From: Nitrospiraceae bacterium
GTDB taxonomy: Bacteria; Nitrospirota; Thermodesulfovibrionia; UBA6902
Length of the DNA: 32,563 nt
Reading direction: 5' to 3'
NCBI GenBank assembly: GCA_020356065.1
Contig: CP070632.1
Location: forward strand, 1,935,833 to 1,968,395
In this document: one piece after another, positions 1 to 8,893 of the stretch
How positions within the stretch are numbered: the stretch's first letter is position 1
Layout of the letters: every line of letters starts with the position of its first letter
Notes under the pieces: model-generated
The model's database searches: none
Seen by the model: the letters and a program-made list of their open reading frames with translations, nothing else
What the model was told of the DNA's origin: nothing
Translations under genes and position numbers: made by a program

Positions 1-887
1 CTTCCGTTAATCTCCTGACAGAGGTGAGGTATCAGTTCTTCTGTAAAATCCATGAGATAGTTATAATCCTGAAAAGATATATAGAACTCAAGCATGGTGA
101 ACTCAGGATTATGCTTAGCTGATATTCCCTCATTCCTGAAATTTTTGTTGATCTCATACACCTTCTCATAGCCTCCCACTAGGAGCCTTTTTAAATACAG
201 CTCGGGGGCTATCCTGAGAAACAGGTCAAGACCAAGAGCATTATGATGTGTTTTAAACGGACGGGCCGCAGCCCCCCCCGGAATCTGGTGCATCATGGGT
301 GTTTCCACCTCAATAAATCCTCTGTCATCAAAAAAATTCCTGATAGTCTTGATCAGTCTGCTTCTCTTTGAGAAAAGGTCTTTCACATGAGGATTGACGA
401 TGAGGTCCACATATCTCTGCCTGCATCTCGTTTCAATATCTTTCAGCCCATGCCATTTTTCAGGCAACGGCCTGAGTGACTTGCAAAGCATGGTCAACGT
501 GGCAATCTGAACCGTAAGCTCATTGGTTCTGGTCCTGAACAATCTGCCGCTGACTCCGATGATGTCTCCGATATCAAGGTTTTTAAAGATACTCTGGCTG
601 CCAGTGATAACATCTTTACTGAAATACAGCTGTATCCTGCCTGTGCCATCCTGAATATGGGCAAAGGCTGTTTTTCCGAAATTCCTGAAAGAGATAATTC
701 GCCCGGCAACCGTGCATTCAACATTTTTTGACTCGAGATCTTCTTTACTCAGGGACTCAAAGTCGCTGATGATGTCGGCGGCTTTTTTTGTAACGGCAAA
801 AGCATTGCCGTAAGGATCGATATGTTCTTCACGAAGTCTGTCGCGCTTCTTGATTCTTTCCTGAACCTGTTCGTTAATCTCTTCCAA
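1..887 (-). CDS. lysS: Lysyl-tRNA synthetase, class II (N-terminal part; cut by window edge)
   Basis: Charges tRNA-Lys with lysine in the cytoplasm. About 295 codons are visible; the 3' part, including class II motif 3, lies outside the window. The reading frame gives an N-terminal helix, an OB-fold anticodon-binding region (about residues 55-150), a motif 1 region ([15 protein letters not shown]) and motif 2 near residue 250 (FRNEG, then [11 protein letters not shown]), which is the LysRS pattern. The start is taken as TTG at 887, preceded by AAAGG and opening as [21 protein letters not shown] see no in-frame ATG nearby that fits better. It lies 93 bp downstream of zapA on the same strand and may be read through from it. 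The family call is firm; the TTG start is inferred. Confidence 0.93.
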   Translation of the reverse strand, partial: MEEINEQVQERIKKRDRLREEHIDPYGNAFAVTKKAADIISDFESLSKEDLESKNVECTVAGRIISFRNFGKTAFAHIQDGTGRIQLYFSKDVITGSQSIFKNLDIGDIIGVSGRLFRTRTNELTVQIATLTMLCKSLRPLPEKWHGLKDIETRCRQRYVDLIVNPHVKDLFSKRSRLIKTIRNFFDDRGFIEVETPMMHQIPGGAAARPFKTHHNALGLDLFLRIAPELYLKRLLVGGYEKVYEINKNFRNEGISAKHNPEFTMLEFYISFQDYNYLMDFTEELIPHLCQEING

Positions 888-980
888 TGAGTGCCTTTCT
901 AATAATACATAAAGGGAAATAACTTAGATAATCGAATAGGGAATGAAAGTAACAGCGTATCTCTTATTGCTTCGGCGTTC

Positions 981-1250
981 CTATTCATCCAGGAGTCCGG
1001 AAAGTATCCGGGTCTTCTCCTCGACCATTCTGTCAAAATCTTCCTGGCTGGTTTTGAGTTTGAACAGTTCATCTGCTATGCCAAATGCAGCCATGACGGT
1101 AGCCCTCGTCTGATTAATATTGGGAACAGCGCTGTATATCTCTTTCAGTTTTTCATCAATATACTTTGCAAGAGATTTAATATACTCCTCACTCTCTTCA
1201 GTTTTTATGGAATAACTCTGACCAAGTATTTTGACTTCTACTGACTGCAT
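981..1250 (-). CDS. zapA: Cell division protein ZapA
   Basis: An 89-residue protein with the ZapA layout: an N-terminal beta hairpin opening VEVKILGQSYSIKTEES, then helices with an EYIKSLAKYIDEKLKEI segment, then a C-terminal coiled coil. ZapA binds FtsZ in the cytoplasm and promotes Z-ring bundling. The start ATG at 1250 is preceded by AGGAGA. It follows the zapB-like gene by 8 bp, so the two are almost certainly co-transcribed. In many bacteria 6S RNA lies next to zapA. The 93 bp between this gene and lysS are too short for one, and I see no 6S-like fold there. Confidence 0.93.
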   Translation of the reverse strand: MQSVEVKILGQSYSIKTEESEEYIKSLAKYIDEKLKEIYSAVPNINQTRATVMAAFGIADELFKLKTSQEDFDRMVEEKTRILSGLLDE

Positions 1251-1258
1251 GGTCTCTC

Positions 1259-1528
1259 CTAAATTTCTACAGACTCCAGTTCCTGCAAAAGAGCTTCCAC
1301 CTGTGAACGCACTGTCTCACGTTCAAGGGTGAGCTTGTCTATATCATTTTTTAACGCTTCAACGTTTTTAAGGTCCTGTCTTGCAGCTCTTAATTCTTCA
1401 TCTTTTTTCAATAAGGCTTCATTTAATTCACTAATTTTCCCGTTTAATTTGTCTTTATCTGATTTTAATGTCTTGAGCCTGTCTATGACTTTTGTTATTT
1501 TGTCTTCAAGGATCTGAATATTATTCAC
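1259..1528 (-). CDS. zapB: ZapB-like coiled-coil cell division protein
   Basis: An 89-residue protein that is almost entirely heptad-patterned coiled coil, rich in K, E, L and D. It has no membrane segment and no cysteine. Its size, composition and position directly before zapA match the ZapB/DUF904 group, which forms a layer over the Z ring and contacts it through ZapA. The start is GTG at 1528 with a perfect AGGAGG Shine-Dalgarno at 1537-1542. An ATG-initiated alternative is not apparent. Coiled coils are low-complexity, so the assignment rests mainly on context; a generic coiled-coil partner of ZapA is the alternative. Confidence 0.75.
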   Translation of the reverse strand: MNNIQILEDKITKVIDRLKTLKSDKDKLNGKISELNEALLKKDEELRAARQDLKNVEALKNDIDKLTLERETVRSQVEALLQELESVEI

Positions 1529-1941
1529 CGATTAAACCTCCTTCAGGATGCGGAACAGATACTCCAATATAAGCATGTAACTTATCAAAGTAAGGTCAAA
1601 AAGTAAAGTGTTCTTAATCATCTGAAATCCTTTAATACCCGTGTTGTCGGGTGTGTAACCATTCATAAATGGGGGTAAAAGGTGGTTAGAGGTTTAAGTT
1701 AATTGAAATAATGAGCGGCTATCCATAAATTGCTATTTTTGGCATGCCCCAAACTTATTAATCGGACATCTCGGAGCGAGTCCGGATGCGTGTCTCTCAG
1801 TACGGGTCGCTTCGACCCGATCAACAGACCTCGTGAATGACAGGCTTGTTTCAATATTGAGCTAACATATTTCTATTTTAAGATAAGTTCCGGTAATTTG
1901 GTGACGGTGATCAGAAAAGCGAGATTGATTAAGAATAATTA
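1529..1941. other. Intergenic region, zapB to slt (413 bp)
   Basis: Lies between the slt stop and the zapBA start, all on the minus strand. It should hold the zapBA promoter, but I could not pick a convincing -35/-10 pair. The part at about 1742-1831 is a palindromic dispersed repeat, listed separately. I see no ORF with a ribosome binding site and no recognisable structured RNA. Confidence 0.5.
1742..1831. repeat. Dispersed palindromic repeat, copy A
   Basis: On the minus strand this begins GTCATTC, like the other copies. It contains a perfect hairpin (GGGTCG-AAG-CGACCC when read on the minus strand) and then the block GACTCGCTCCGAGATG. That block and the CGAAGCGAC block are shared with copy B at 14898-15008. 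Its other end carries GGCATGC and AAACTTATTAA, which also occur in the terminal repeat of the element at 4220-4360. It has no coding capacity. Confidence 0.6.
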
Positions 1942-4092
1942 TTATCCTCGGTTCTTAAAGTCTTCGAGGGGAAGGCCGTTGATCGACCTGTATTTCCAGT
2001 AACTTTTTAGGACTTTCTTAATATATCTCCTGGTTTCATTGTAGGGTATGTTCTCGATAAATTCTGTAATATCATCATTATAGTATTTTTCAATCCACGA
2101 GTTCACAATGTTCTTTCCGGCATTATACGCCATGATTGCAAAGGGAAGGTCATTGAATTCATCGATAAGATTTGTCAGGTATTGTGCACCCAGAAAAATA
2201 TTTTTTCTTGGATCATACAGGTCCTGTCCGTTCCTGATTTTAATGCCGTTCTCCCCTGATATTTTCTTAGCAGTGGAAGGCATTAACTGCATTAATCCTA
2301 CTGCGCCGGCCCAGGAAAACGCCCTGGGATCAAAGCGGCTTTCTTCCCTGATGATGGCGGCAACCAGATGGGCCTCTACTTTTTCCGGATCAGCTGCCTC
2401 CTGGATGATATCCCAGTAGGCAAGAGGATAGGAATAGGGAAGGTACTCTTCTTTCTGTCTTGGTTCAGCATGGTAAATTGCCTCCTTGTACTTGCCGAGT
2501 GAAGCGGCCATGTTTATCAGGTAGAGAATCTCTTCATCTGTATCGGCTTTCTTCATGGCATATATTATTTCATCTGCGGCGTCATTCTTCATACCCAGAA
2601 ACACAAGCGCCTCTATTCTCTCATATGTTTCACCTTCAGGGACGTCGGGTTTAACGATATCGATTTTCTCCGGTACTGATTGCGACGTTTTTAACTTGAT
2701 GAGATATCCGTAATAACTTGCATCTGACGGCAGTCCATAATAAAAATTTATAAAATCACCTTCACACCGTACATCTTCTTTGTTGAGCCCCTGATCATCT
2801 CTCAACTTCATGCATTCGATCGAAATTTTTTCCCTGGCCTTTGCTTCCCAGAAAAGATATTTGTAGTAATTGCTGCTTGTGTCATAGGATGCCAGTTGAG
2901 AAAAGTGAGACAGAGAAGTCCCGTAGTTTCCAGAAGTATAATTCATCCAGCCGAGACCCCATAATGCCTCCTCAGCATGCTTTGGAAAGCCGGTAATCAC
3001 CTTATTGAAGAGGACGATCGCATGGTCTACCTGTCCCTGTCTTCTGTATTCCTGAGCTTCCATTAAAATTACCCGTGCAAGATGATCATCTTCAGGATAT
3101 CTTTTTTCCATGGCCATCTTTATGTTTCGGAATTCATCGAGATCATCGATTCTGTAGAATGAGCGGGCCTGCCAGTACATCGCCTTAACGGTATCGATTG
3201 ATCCAAAACTCACAGCAGATTCTTTATAACGTTTGGTTCTGAACTGACACATACCGATTGAAAATAATATGTTGTCCTTTTCCTCCTGATGCGTGGCAGT
3301 TTTCAGAACTTCCCGGTATTCAGATTCAGCTTTTTTGAATAAGTGCTGCTTGAACAGGTTTTCAGCCCGAATGAAAATATCATCCCTGGTAAATGTGTCA
3401 GCTTCAAGTACTTTAAGTTCACTCAAAGCTTTATCTGACAATGGTACAGCACTTAGATAGATATCTTTAAACATGCCTATAGCTTTATTTATTTCGCCTT
3501 CTATATTGTGAAGTGCAGCAAGGGTGAGTCTGGAGTCCCAGTCATCAGGGTACTTCCTGGTATAGTCTGTCAGCGTCTCTATGGCCTCCCTGTCCCTGCT
3601 TAAAATAAGCAAAGATGAAATCATTGTTTTTTTAGCATTCTGCATTAACAGAGTGTTCTTAACAAGAGGAGCGGTCTCAATGACCTTCTCATGTTTTTCT
3701 GTTGCTGCATAAACTTCGATCAGGAGATTAAGCGCATAGTCACCAAGCAGGGGATACGCTTCATGTGCCTTTGACAGAAAGACCTCTGCCCTGTCAAAAT
3801 CCCTCTCTTCTTTATACAGCCGTCCCAGCAAGAGCAGGGCCTTTTCTTTGCCCGGCCGGTCGTTCCTGATAATATCAAGAAGGATCTGTTCTCCCTCCCT
3901 GTTAATATATTGATTGATCAATTGAGAGGCTTTATTTAAATCAGTGCTGTTCTGAATAATTACATCATTTCCAGCGGGTTCTGATTGGATATCAGGATTG
4001 TTTTCAGAAGCATGACTCATATTGAGGATGAAAATCAGGAGTACAGAAAATAAGAAGAGGACGTATGACTTCAGATTATAACAATGATGCAT
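1942..4092 (-). CDS. slt: Slt70-like soluble lytic murein transglycosylase
   Basis: Exported peptidoglycan-cleaving enzyme that makes 1,6-anhydromuropeptides in the periplasm. From ATG at 4092 it is 716 residues: a hydrophobic signal segment ending near SHA|SENN, a long all-helical region of TPR-like repeats forming the U-shaped superhelix, and a C-terminal SLT domain. The SLT domain shows IIREESRFDPRAFS, with the catalytic Glu at about residue 584, then GAVGLMQLMPSTA and AYNAG. All are canonical GH23 motifs. The frame is open 10 codons further to a TTG at 4122, but neither start has a good Shine-Dalgarno; I prefer the ATG because it gives a compact signal peptide. A second, small SLT enzyme is encoded at 27567-28196. 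Confidence 0.9.
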   Translation of the reverse strand: MHHCYNLKSYVLFLFSVLLIFILNMSHASENNPDIQSEPAGNDVIIQNSTDLNKASQLINQYINREGEQILLDIIRNDRPGKEKALLLLGRLYKEERDFDRAEVFLSKAHEAYPLLGDYALNLLIEVYAATEKHEKVIETAPLVKNTLLMQNAKKTMISSLLILSRDREAIETLTDYTRKYPDDWDSRLTLAALHNIEGEINKAIGMFKDIYLSAVPLSDKALSELKVLEADTFTRDDIFIRAENLFKQHLFKKAESEYREVLKTATHQEEKDNILFSIGMCQFRTKRYKESAVSFGSIDTVKAMYWQARSFYRIDDLDEFRNIKMAMEKRYPEDDHLARVILMEAQEYRRQGQVDHAIVLFNKVITGFPKHAEEALWGLGWMNYTSGNYGTSLSHFSQLASYDTSSNYYKYLFWEAKAREKISIECMKLRDDQGLNKEDVRCEGDFINFYYGLPSDASYYGYLIKLKTSQSVPEKIDIVKPDVPEGETYERIEALVFLGMKNDAADEIIYAMKKADTDEEILYLINMAASLGKYKEAIYHAEPRQKEEYLPYSYPLAYWDIIQEAADPEKVEAHLVAAIIREESRFDPRAFSWAGAVGLMQLMPSTAKKISGENGIKIRNGQDLYDPRKNIFLGAQYLTNLIDEFNDLPFAIMAYNAGKNIVNSWIEKYYNDDITEFIENIPYNETRRYIKKVLKSYWKYRSINGLPLEDFKNRG

Positions 4093-4403
4093 ATTGTATA
4101 TTAGCTTAAAATTAACTGGCAATCAATGCGTGAAGTGTATATGACCTGAAGTATATTTTTATCTGCATTAGTGAACATATAATTATGATTACCCTGGATC
4201 ATTCATATATTTTTTATAAAGACGGGCATGCTGAAAAAACTTATTAAATGCGATGTGATTGATTAGATACATCTGTACTGTTTCAAAACATATATTTACA
4301 GAGTGTTTTGACAGGTGTCTCTGGGGTATCGATGAATAAGTTTTTTCAGCATGTCTGTCTAACGCTATACATTATATGATTTAAGGAAAGAGTAAGGAGG
4401 AGA
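4093..4403. other. Intergenic region, slt to tRNA-Cys (311 bp)
   Basis: Contains the AT-rich upstream region of slt and the 141-bp inverted-repeat element at 4220-4360, listed separately. I see no ORF with a ribosome binding site. The tRNA genes read towards slt, so tRNA transcripts could run into this stretch. Confidence 0.5.
4220..4360. mobile_element. MITE-like element with 26-bp terminal inverted repeats
   Basis: The first 26 bases (4220-4245) and the last 26 (4335-4360) are inverted repeats matching at 24 of 26 positions, with the core GCATGCTGAAAAAACTTATT at the left end. The 89 bases between them have no ORF. The total length of 141 bp, long near-perfect ends, AT-rich interior and lack of coding capacity are typical of a non-autonomous miniature inverted-repeat transposable element. 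A clear target-site duplication is not visible; at most AA flanks both ends. A long hairpin of other origin is the alternative. Confidence 0.7.
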
Positions 4404-4478
4404 TGGAGGCGACGAGCGGATTCGAACCGCTGAATCGAGGTTTTGCAGACCCCTCCCTTACCACTTGGGTACGTCGCC
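4404..4478 (-). tRNA. tRNA-Cys (GCA)
   Basis: The reverse strand folds as a full cloverleaf. The acceptor pairs GGCGACG with CGTCGCC. The anticodon stem GGGGT/ACCTC encloses the loop CTGCAAA, so the anticodon is GCA. The T arm is AGCGG-TTCGAAT-CCGCT. The discriminator is U, the identity base of tRNA-Cys, and CCA is encoded. The D arm is CCC..GGG. It lies 81 bp downstream of tRNA-Gly on the same strand and may share its transcript. Confidence 0.95.
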
Positions 4479-4559
4479 TGAATAGGGAATAAGGAAATAA
4501 GAAATAGGGGTAAAGGGTCATTTCTCCCTTCATCCTTTTTCCCTAATTCCTTCAGTATA

Positions 4560-4634
4560 TGGAGCGGGAGACGGGTATCGAACCCGCGACCCCAACCTTG
4601 GCAAGGTTGTGCTCTACCACTGAGCTACTCCCGC
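4560..4634 (-). tRNA. tRNA-Gly (GCC)
   Basis: The reverse strand gives GCGGGAG/CTCCCGC acceptor pairing, a D arm with AGCTCAGTGGTAGAGC, the anticodon stem-loop AACCT-TGCCAAG-GTT with anticodon GCC, the T arm GCGGG-TTCGATA-CCCGT, discriminator U and an encoded CCA. All conserved positions are present. It is the first gene of a tandem Gly-Cys tRNA pair and is transcribed away from trpE. Confidence 0.96.
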
Positions 4635-4742
4635 ATTATCAGTCAAAGGTCAAAAGTTATAAGTAAAAAGTAAAAAAGAAAGCTAAACAGTTACAGGATT
4701 AAGCACAAGGGCCGGATATGCACAACCCTCAACCATTAACTC

Positions 4743-4775
4743 TTAACTAAAAAAACCGAATAGTCTATAATAGAC
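4743..4775 (+). promoter_or_regulatory. Putative trpE promoter with palindrome over the -10 box
   Basis: TTAACT at 4743-4748, a 17-bp spacer and a perfect TATAAT at 4766-4771 form a plausible sigma-70-type promoter about 40 bp before trpE. The -10 box lies inside the perfect inverted repeat GTCTAT-A-ATAGAC (4763-4775), which could be an operator. No leader peptide rich in Trp codons and no attenuator hairpin is visible between here and trpE. This is a motif match only. Confidence 0.5.
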
Positions 4776-4812
4776 AACTAAAATATTAATTAAATAACCA
4801 CGATTTTGTCAA

Positions 4813-6303
4813 ATGTTCCATCCAGAATACAAAGAGTTTGCAAAGAAGGCAAAAGAAGGCAACCTGGTCCCTGTATACAGGGAAATCCTGGCTGATCTTG
4901 ATACTCCGCTGTCTGCCTTTCTGAAGCTTAAAAGCAGGAGATGCTTTCTGCTTGAGAGTGTTGAAGGCGGAGAAAAATGGGCAAGATATTCCTTTATCGG
5001 CGCTGATCCTTCGGTTATTATTGAGGGCAGCGGGAAGAATGTTGTTGTGAGGGAAGGTAAAAACAAAAAGAAAGTCACGTTTAAACATGATCCGCTTGAG
5101 GTCCTGTCAGAACATATCGGCAAATATAAACCTGTAACCGTACCGGGATTGCCGAGATTTTTTGGAGGCTTTGTCGGTTATATTGGCTATGATACCGTTC
5201 GATTTTTTGAAAACCTGCCTGACTATTGTCATGAAGGGCTTCATATGCCGGATGTATTTCTCATGTTAACAGACACACTGGTAGTTTTTGATAATCTGAC
5301 TCATAAGATTCAGGTTATTTCCAATGCGTATGTCAAATCAAATCCTGAAAAGGCATATAAAAAGGCCCAGGCCCAGATTAATAAGATTGTCAAGAAACTG
5401 AGATCCAGGACGATAATGCCGGGAAGGGGCAGAAAGTCATCTGATGATGCGTCCGGATTTCGTAAGAATAAATTCAGGTCCAATTTTACAAAAAAAGGAT
5501 TTATAAAGGCCGTCGAAAAAACAAAGAAGTATGTTAAATCGGGCGATGTAATTCAGACCGTGATCTCACAGAATTTTGAGAAAGATACAGATGTTCAGCC
5601 CATTCATGCTTACAGGGCGTTGCGGGTCATTAATCCCTCCCCATATATGTACTATCTTGAGACCGGTTCAAGCACGATCGTAGGATCATCTCCGGAAATA
5701 CTTGTCAGAGCTGAAGGTGATACGCTGGAGTTACGACCGATTGCAGGGACAAGAAGAAGAGGGAAGACCCTGGATGAAGACCTGTACTTTGAAGAAGAAC
5801 TCAAGGCCGATCCAAAAGAGATAGCTGAGCATATCATGCTTGTTGATCTGGGCAGGAATGATCTTGGACGTGTTGCTGAGACAGGAACTGTCAAAGTAAC
5901 GGACCTGATGACCATAGAGCGGTATTCCCATGTCATGCATCTGGTCACCAATGTCAGGGCGCGGTTAAAGAAGCGCAAAAATGTATTTGACGTACTCAGG
6001 GCAACGTTTCCGGCCGGCACGGTCAGCGGGGCTCCGAAGATTCGGGCCATGGAGATAATCGAGGAGCTGGAGCCGACAAGGCGGGGACCCTATGCAGGTT
6101 CTCTGGGATATTTTGATTTTTCAGGTAACATGGACATGTGCATAATAATACGAACAATCATTTTTAAAGAAAATAAGGCATATATACAGGCGGGAGCAGG
6201 TATCGTTGCAGATTCGGATCCTGAACGGGAATACAAGGAAACGCTGAACAAGGCGAGAGGAATGTTCAGGGCCATAGAAATGGCGGAAAAAGAATTGAGC
6301 TAG
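4813..6303 (+). CDS. trpE: Anthranilate synthase component I
   Basis: Converts chorismate plus ammonia (from TrpG) to anthranilate, the first committed step of tryptophan synthesis. The 496 residues match TrpE length. The N-terminal part has the [11 protein letters not shown] stretch, whose LLES motif belongs to the tryptophan feedback pocket. The C-terminal chorismate-binding half has [51 protein letters not shown], and [20 protein letters not shown]. The start at 4813 fits the family N-terminus but has no obvious Shine-Dalgarno, which may mean low translation initiation. trpG starts 10 bp after the stop, so the two subunits are co-expressed. PabB is the alternative, but the LLES motif and the trpG/trpD context favour TrpE. 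Confidence 0.95.
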   Translation: MFHPEYKEFAKKAKEGNLVPVYREILADLDTPLSAFLKLKSRRCFLLESVEGGEKWARYSFIGADPSVIIEGSGKNVVVREGKNKKKVTFKHDPLEVLSEHIGKYKPVTVPGLPRFFGGFVGYIGYDTVRFFENLPDYCHEGLHMPDVFLMLTDTLVVFDNLTHKIQVISNAYVKSNPEKAYKKAQAQINKIVKKLRSRTIMPGRGRKSSDDASGFRKNKFRSNFTKKGFIKAVEKTKKYVKSGDVIQTVISQNFEKDTDVQPIHAYRALRVINPSPYMYYLETGSSTIVGSSPEILVRAEGDTLELRPIAGTRRRGKTLDEDLYFEEELKADPKEIAEHIMLVDLGRNDLGRVAETGTVKVTDLMTIERYSHVMHLVTNVRARLKKRKNVFDVLRATFPAGTVSGAPKIRAMEIIEELEPTRRGPYAGSLGYFDFSGNMDMCIIIRTIIFKENKAYIQAGAGIVADSDPEREYKETLNKARGMFRAIEMAEKELS

Positions 6304-6313
6304 GGAGTATTGC

Positions 6314-6886
6314 ATGCTGTTAATGATCGACAACTATGATTCTTTTACCTATAACCTGGTCCAGTACCTGGGGGAACTCGGGGAAGACATCAGGGTATAT
6401 AGAAACGATAAAATAACGATTGATGAAATAGAAAAGTTAAACCCGGAACGCATTGTCATCTCTCCGGGCCCCTGCACCCCCAGGGAAGCCGGGATATCAA
6501 TAGAGGTGGTTCGGTACTTTGCCGGGAAGATACCGATATTGGGAGTATGCCTCGGCCATCAGTCTGTGGGTGCGGCATATGGTGCAAAAATCGTGAATGC
6601 GCCGAGGTTGATGCATGGCAAAACCTCCATGATATATCATGACGGCAAAACAATTTTTAAAGACCTGCCGAATCCGTTTGAGGCAACACGATACCATTCT
6701 CTCATCATAAAAAAAGACACTCTTTCCCGGGAATTTGAAATTTCAGCCTGGACAGACAGGGACGAGATAATGGGAGTACGGCATAAGAAATTTGTTGTTG
6801 AGGGCGTTCAGTTTCACCCTGAATCAATTCTTACAAAAGCTGGGAAGGATATGCTCAGGAATTTCCTCGGCCTGAGAATCCCCTGA
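6314..6886 (+). CDS. trpG: Anthranilate synthase component II (glutamine amidotransferase)
   Basis: A 190-residue class I glutamine amidotransferase that hydrolyses glutamine and passes ammonia to TrpE. It opens [23 protein letters not shown], the TrpG/PabA signature. The nucleophile Cys79 sits in [15 protein letters not shown], and the rest of the triad is His168 and Glu170 in QFHPES. The oxyanion motif SPGPCTP is at about residue 50. The start has AGGGAG a few bases upstream and lies 10 bp after trpE. The same protein could also serve PabB for folate synthesis, since no separate pabA is visible here. Confidence 0.95.
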   Translation: MLLMIDNYDSFTYNLVQYLGELGEDIRVYRNDKITIDEIEKLNPERIVISPGPCTPREAGISIEVVRYFAGKIPILGVCLGHQSVGAAYGAKIVNAPRLMHGKTSMIYHDGKTIFKDLPNPFEATRYHSLIIKKDTLSREFEISAWTDRDEIMGVRHKKFVVEGVQFHPESILTKAGKDMLRNFLGLRIP

Positions 6887-7018
6887 TCAGGGTGGCGTTA
6901 TATGTTCATGAGAACAGGTAGTTACATCGGTCAAACTGCTAAAGTTTACGATTCTGTTCCCGATTAAAAAAACATACGTGTTTCATATCTGTTATTATAT
7001 GCATCAGGGACGTACTCT

Positions 7019-7465
7019 ATGAAATTACATCACCACGTGGCAGTGTCAACCACATTATCCATGTTTCTGTTCATGATTTTTAAATCATCGTATCTTTCAG
7101 TAGCATGTTTTCTCTCAGGTATACTGATCGACCTCGACCACTTCATAGATTATTTTCGTGAACAGGGCATTAATCTTGATATTAAAAAGTTCTTCAGGAT
7201 TTGTGAACATGCTCAGTTTAATAAAATCTTATTGCTGCTTCATGGATGGGAATGGATCATTGTAATGTGTACAATTTCCTGGAGCCTGGGCTGGGCCCCG
7301 TTGATGACAGGAATAATTATCGGCTTCAGCCATCACATTATGCTGGACTCGCTATATAACAGGACACATCTCAGGACATATTCCATAATATGGCGCTGGT
7401 CAAAGGGATTTGATTTTGATACGGTATTCCCTGGTTTAACCCCTCTGAAATATAAAATCAAATGA
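7019..7465 (+). CDS. Membrane protein, DUF457/YdjM-like putative metal-dependent hydrolase
   Basis: A 148-residue, His-rich membrane protein. It opens MKLHHHVAVSTTLSMFLFMI, then has a hydrophobic segment (about 25-40) leading into GILIDLDHFIDYF. It has further membrane segments around 78-105 and a GFSHHIMLDSL motif near 110. His/Asp motifs at membrane edges, of the (D)xDH and HxxxD kind, are the pattern of the YdjM/DUF457 family, which is named a putative hydrolase; its function is not established. It sits between trpG and trpD with gaps of 132 and 164 bp, so it is a passenger in the trp cluster rather than a tightly coupled member. An AGGGA sits upstream of the ATG. The family assignment is moderate. 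Confidence 0.6.
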   Translation: MKLHHHVAVSTTLSMFLFMIFKSSYLSVACFLSGILIDLDHFIDYFREQGINLDIKKFFRICEHAQFNKILLLLHGWEWIIVMCTISWSLGWAPLMTGIIIGFSHHIMLDSLYNRTHLRTYSIIWRWSKGFDFDTVFPGLTPLKYKIK

Positions 7466-7629
7466 ATTCGCAAATAAAGAATTCGTAATTTTTCAGCAAA
7501 TCCCCCTTAATGCGACCGGTCACTCAGATCATTTCGCACTGCAGTATGATAAAATGTGTCTTCCTGTCATAATGTCTTTTATATAATTCTTATCGGGACT
7601 GACGAATTAATAATCAATAAGGGGGAAAT

Positions 7630-8640
7630 ATGATCAAGGATACTATTCAGTTATTAATTGACGGACAGAACCTCTCTGAAGATGAAATGATATCAGCAAT
7701 GAAGATCATAATGGAGGGCAATGCTTCAGATGCACAAATAGCGGCATTTCTCACTGCTTTGAGGATAAAGGGAGAGACTGTGGAAGAGATCACAGGAGCG
7801 GTGCGCGTGATGAGAGAAAAAGTTACGTCAATTAAGTCTCCTCCTGATACGGTTGATACATGTGGTACCGGGGGAGATATGTCTCATACGTTTAATATAT
7901 CAACGACGAGCGCCTTTGTTGTTGCCGCCTGTGGTGTTCCTGTTGCAAAACATGGAAACAGGTCAGTATCCAGCATGTGCGGAAGTGCGGACGTTCTCGA
8001 AGCATTGGGTATCAGGATTGATCTTGAACCTTCCGGGGTGGAATCATGCCTTGCGTCTACAGGATTTGGCTTTATGTTCGCGCCCCTGTTTCACCCGGCA
8101 ATGAAGTATGCCATCGGGCCGAGAAAGGAGATGGGCGTCAGGACCATTTTTAACATTCTTGGTCCTCTAACAAATCCTGCCGGTGCTGACAGACAGGTGA
8201 TGGGTGTTTACCACAGCGATCTGACCGAGCCGCTTGCACATGTGATGGCAAATCTGAAAGTAAAACATGCTTTTATTGTTCACGGCGAAGACGGGCTTGA
8301 TGAGATAACCATCACTGACAGGACAAAAATTTCAGAATTAAAAGACGGGAACGTACGGACCTATGTTATCTCGCCTGAAGATTTTGGGTTGAACAGGGCA
8401 CTCATATCTGATCTTAAAGGTGGAAACGCCAAAGAAAATGCAAAAATGACTGTCGAAGTTTTGGAAGGAAAGAAGAACGCGAAACGGGATATTGTATTGA
8501 TGAATGCAGCAGCAGCGCTCATCGCAGGCAACAGGGCCGGTGAATTCAGGGAGGCGGTTTCATTGGCTTCAGATGCGATTGACTCAGGAGCTGCAAAGCA
8601 GAAACTTGAAGAAGTAAGAGAAGTAAGCAAGAGTTTATAG
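7630..8640 (+). CDS. trpD: Anthranilate phosphoribosyltransferase
   Basis: Transfers the phosphoribosyl group of PRPP to anthranilate, the second step of tryptophan synthesis. The 336 residues match the family. Visible motifs are DTCGTGGDMSHTFNISTT (PRPP and metal binding), KHGNRSVSSMCGSADVLEALG (anthranilate and PRPP contacts), and GPRKEMGVRTIFNILGPLTNP. The start at 7630 is set by a GGGGG-type Shine-Dalgarno (AAGGGGGAAAT) just upstream. Although it is the third trp gene here, a 164-bp gap precedes it, so it may also have its own promoter; a TATAAT at about 7580 lacks a good -35. A short hairpin follows the stop. Confidence 0.96.
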   Translation: MIKDTIQLLIDGQNLSEDEMISAMKIIMEGNASDAQIAAFLTALRIKGETVEEITGAVRVMREKVTSIKSPPDTVDTCGTGGDMSHTFNISTTSAFVVAACGVPVAKHGNRSVSSMCGSADVLEALGIRIDLEPSGVESCLASTGFGFMFAPLFHPAMKYAIGPRKEMGVRTIFNILGPLTNPAGADRQVMGVYHSDLTEPLAHVMANLKVKHAFIVHGEDGLDEITITDRTKISELKDGNVRTYVISPEDFGLNRALISDLKGGNAKENAKMTVEVLEGKKNAKRDIVLMNAAAALIAGNRAGEFREAVSLASDAIDSGAAKQKLEEVREVSKSL

Positions 8641-8660
8641 AAACAGCATAAGGCTGTTTT
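8641..8660 (+). terminator. Putative terminator after trpD
   Basis: Immediately after the trpD stop, AAACAGC-ATAAG-GCTGTTT forms a 7-bp stem followed by TAATTA. The U tract is short, so this is a weak intrinsic terminator candidate. It marks the likely end of the trp cluster. Confidence 0.45.
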
Positions 8661-8893
8661 AATTATCAGTAAAACAGTACGTATCAATAGTGCCCGGCAT
8701 CATAAGACTCGATAATATAAAGAAAAAATCATTTTTATTCAACAGCACGCCTGCTTAGTCTGTAGGACAAAGTCTTACAAAAAAATCATCCAATTTAGGA
8801 TTTGCTCATGGTTAAACCTGCAGTAAAATGTTAATAAGCGACGTTTTCTGATATTTCAGAAGATAATTGCATTATCGAAAAGAGGAGAGATAC

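Noticed and set aside
888-980. 6S RNA expected next to zapA
   Set aside because: Only 93 bp are available and no long bulged hairpin is visible; 6S RNAs are about 180-200 nt.
1329-1517. Open frame opposite the zapB-like gene
   Set aside because: It is an antisense shadow of a coiled-coil gene, low in complexity and without a ribosome binding site.
6901-6970. 21-codon ORF between trpG and the membrane gene, as a regulatory leader peptide
   Set aside because: No Shine-Dalgarno, no run of Trp codons and no following hairpin pair.
7570-7590. Promoter with TATAAT before trpD
   Set aside because: No -35-like hexamer lies 16-18 bp upstream; the match is not better than chance in AT-rich sequence.
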